DNA of 64,000 nucleotides. Origin: Clavibacter sp. (lineage in GTDB: Bacteria > Actinomycetota > Actinomycetes > Nanopelagicales > Nanopelagicaceae). The DNA lies in contig BGOH01000004.1 in the NCBI GenBank assembly GCA_003569145.1, forward strand, positions 62,001-126,000, in the 5' to 3' direction. Position numbers and translations under genes: made by a program. The notes beneath the pieces are model-generated. The model saw only the letters and a program-made list of their open reading frames with translations, had not been told where the DNA came from and made no database searches. Below, piece by piece: positions 62,658-64,000 of the stretch (position 1 is its first letter; every line of letters begins with the position of its first letter).

Positions 62658-64000
62658 CTAAAAGGCTCCTTCAGAAATTGTCATGATTTCGCCATCTTCG
62701 CGCTCAACTATCGCTCTTGTTGCGCTAATTAGGGGCAAGAAGTTATGAATGAAGTATCTAGATGCTGCAATCTTTCCTTCATAGAAATCTTTCTCTTTTC
62801 CAGAAGCGCTACCAATTTTAGAAGCTGCGATATCTGCTTGGCGAAGCAGAAGCCAAGAAATGATTACATCTCCAACAGCCATCAATAGCCGTGAGGTATT
62901 TAGTCCGCACTTATAGATTTCATCAGGTTTCTCTTGGCTTGCCATCGCGTGGGTAACAAGAAGACCAATAATTGCTTGCATCTCCTCCAAAGCTTTTCCA
63001 AGGGATGCTTTCTCTTCAGCATTATTGCCACCACTTGCCGCAACTTTGCCAATCTCTTTAGAAAGTTTTGTAAGCGCGCGACCATTGTCTTTAATAATCT
63101 TACGGAAGAAGAAATCCAAACCTTGAATTGCGGTTGTTCCTTCATAGAGGGTATCAATCTTGGCATCTCTGACATATTGCTCTAGCGGCCAATCTTGGGT
63201 GAATCCAGAGCCACCAAATGTTTGTAGCGACTCTGTTCCAAGCAGAGTCCAAGCTCTCTCAGATCCATATCCTTTAACAATTGGAAGCAAGAGATCATTT
63301 AGATGCTCTAAATCTTTAATTTCATCTTCTGATTTGCCGTTAGCTCTGGCAAGAAGTACTTCATCTTGAATTGTTGCGGTGTATAAAATTAGCGCTCTCA
63401 TTCCTTCGGCATAAGCCTTTTGCGTCATTAGCGATCTTCTAACATCAGGATGATGGATAACAGTGACTCTAGGGCTTGCCTTATTGGCCATATCTTTCAT
63501 ATCGCCGCCTTGGACTCTAGTTTTTGCATAGGCCAAAGCCTGCTGATAACCCGCGGAAAGCGTTGAAATTGCCTTAGTTCCGACCATCATGCGGGCAAAT
63601 TCAATGATTTTAAACATCTGAGCAATTCCATCATGAACTTCTCCAAGCAGATATCCAACTGCTGGCTCTTTTTCTCCAAGATTCATCTCGCAAGTTGATG
63701 AAACATTAAGGCCCATTTTATGTTCAACATTTGTTACATAAACACCATTGCGTTTTCCGAGAGCTCCAGTTTCAAAATCAAACATAAATTTAGGAATCAA
63801 GAACAGAGACAAACCTTTTGTTCCAGGGCCAGCGCCCTCAGGACGCGCAAGAACAAAGTGCACAATGTTTTCAAATAGATCTGCATCACCTGAAGTAATA
63901 AATCTCTTTGTTCCAGTTATATGCCATGTGCCATCTGCTTGTTTCACAGCTTTTGATCTTCCTGCTCCAACATCAGAGCCGGCATCAGGCTCTGTGAGCA
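62658..64000 (-). CDS. Acyl-CoA dehydrogenase, 5' end beyond window
   Basis: Frame open to window edge: [39 protein letters not shown]-terminal [13 protein letters not shown]. Confidence 0.93.
   Translation of the reverse strand, partial: LTEPDAGSDVGAGRSKAVKQADGTWHITGTKRFITSGDADLFENIVHFVLARPEGAGPGTKGLSLFLIPKFMFDFETGALGKRNGVYVTNVEHKMGLNVSSTCEMNLGEKEPAVGYLLGEVHDGIAQMFKIIEFARMMVGTKAISTLSAGYQQALAYAKTRVQGGDMKDMANKASPRVTVIHHPDVRRSLMTQKAYAEGMRALILYTATIQDEVLLARANGKSEDEIKDLEHLNDLLLPIVKGYGSERAWTLLGTESLQTFGGSGFTQDWPLEQYVRDAKIDTLYEGTTAIQGLDFFFRKIIKDNGRALTKLSKEIGKVAASGGNNAEEKASLGKALEEMQAIIGLLVTHAMASQEKPDEIYKCGLNTSRLLMAVGDVIISWLLLRQADIAASKIGSASGKEKDFYEGKIAASRYFIHNFLPLISATRAIVEREDGEIMTISEGAF

Overview
This 64 kb window looks like the replication-origin region of a small, low-GC actinobacterial chromosome. 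By gene order and composition it is most similar to the acI/Nanopelagicales type; that assignment is inference, with no search run. The core is classic actinobacterial oriC synteny: gyrA-gyrB-DUF721-recF-dnaN-dnaA | oriC | rpmH-rnpA-yidD-yidC-jag-rsmG-parA-parB, then aminotransferase-amidase-trxA-trxB-murJ-DUF6049-like-NUDIX-CCA transferase, and ponA-GT87-rpsF-ssb-rpsR-rplI-dnaB. The left flank has a polyamine-type ABC transporter, a phospho/glycolipid-like cluster with two CDP-alcohol phosphotransferases, sdhCAB, serS-pheA, pstP-pknB-trpG-crgA, and five tRNAs. Main observations: (1) a pair of parS-like sites embedded in the start codons of rsmG and parA; (2) four exact TTACCCACA (DnaA-box-like) motifs in 127 bp directly upstream of dnaB; (3) a candidate S6:S18-type leader sequestering the rpsF Shine-Dalgarno; (4) a compressed pstP-pknB operon without rodA/pbpA/pknA; (5) a polyol-phosphate/phospholipid-like cluster; (6) about 17 single-base indels, nearly all deletions and mostly next to short homopolymers. 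These hit essential genes (dnaA, serS, yidC, recF) and a tRNA, which points to consensus sequencing error rather than biology. I found no CRISPR array, prophage, transposon or clear defence system, and nothing I can honestly call a new system with high confidence.
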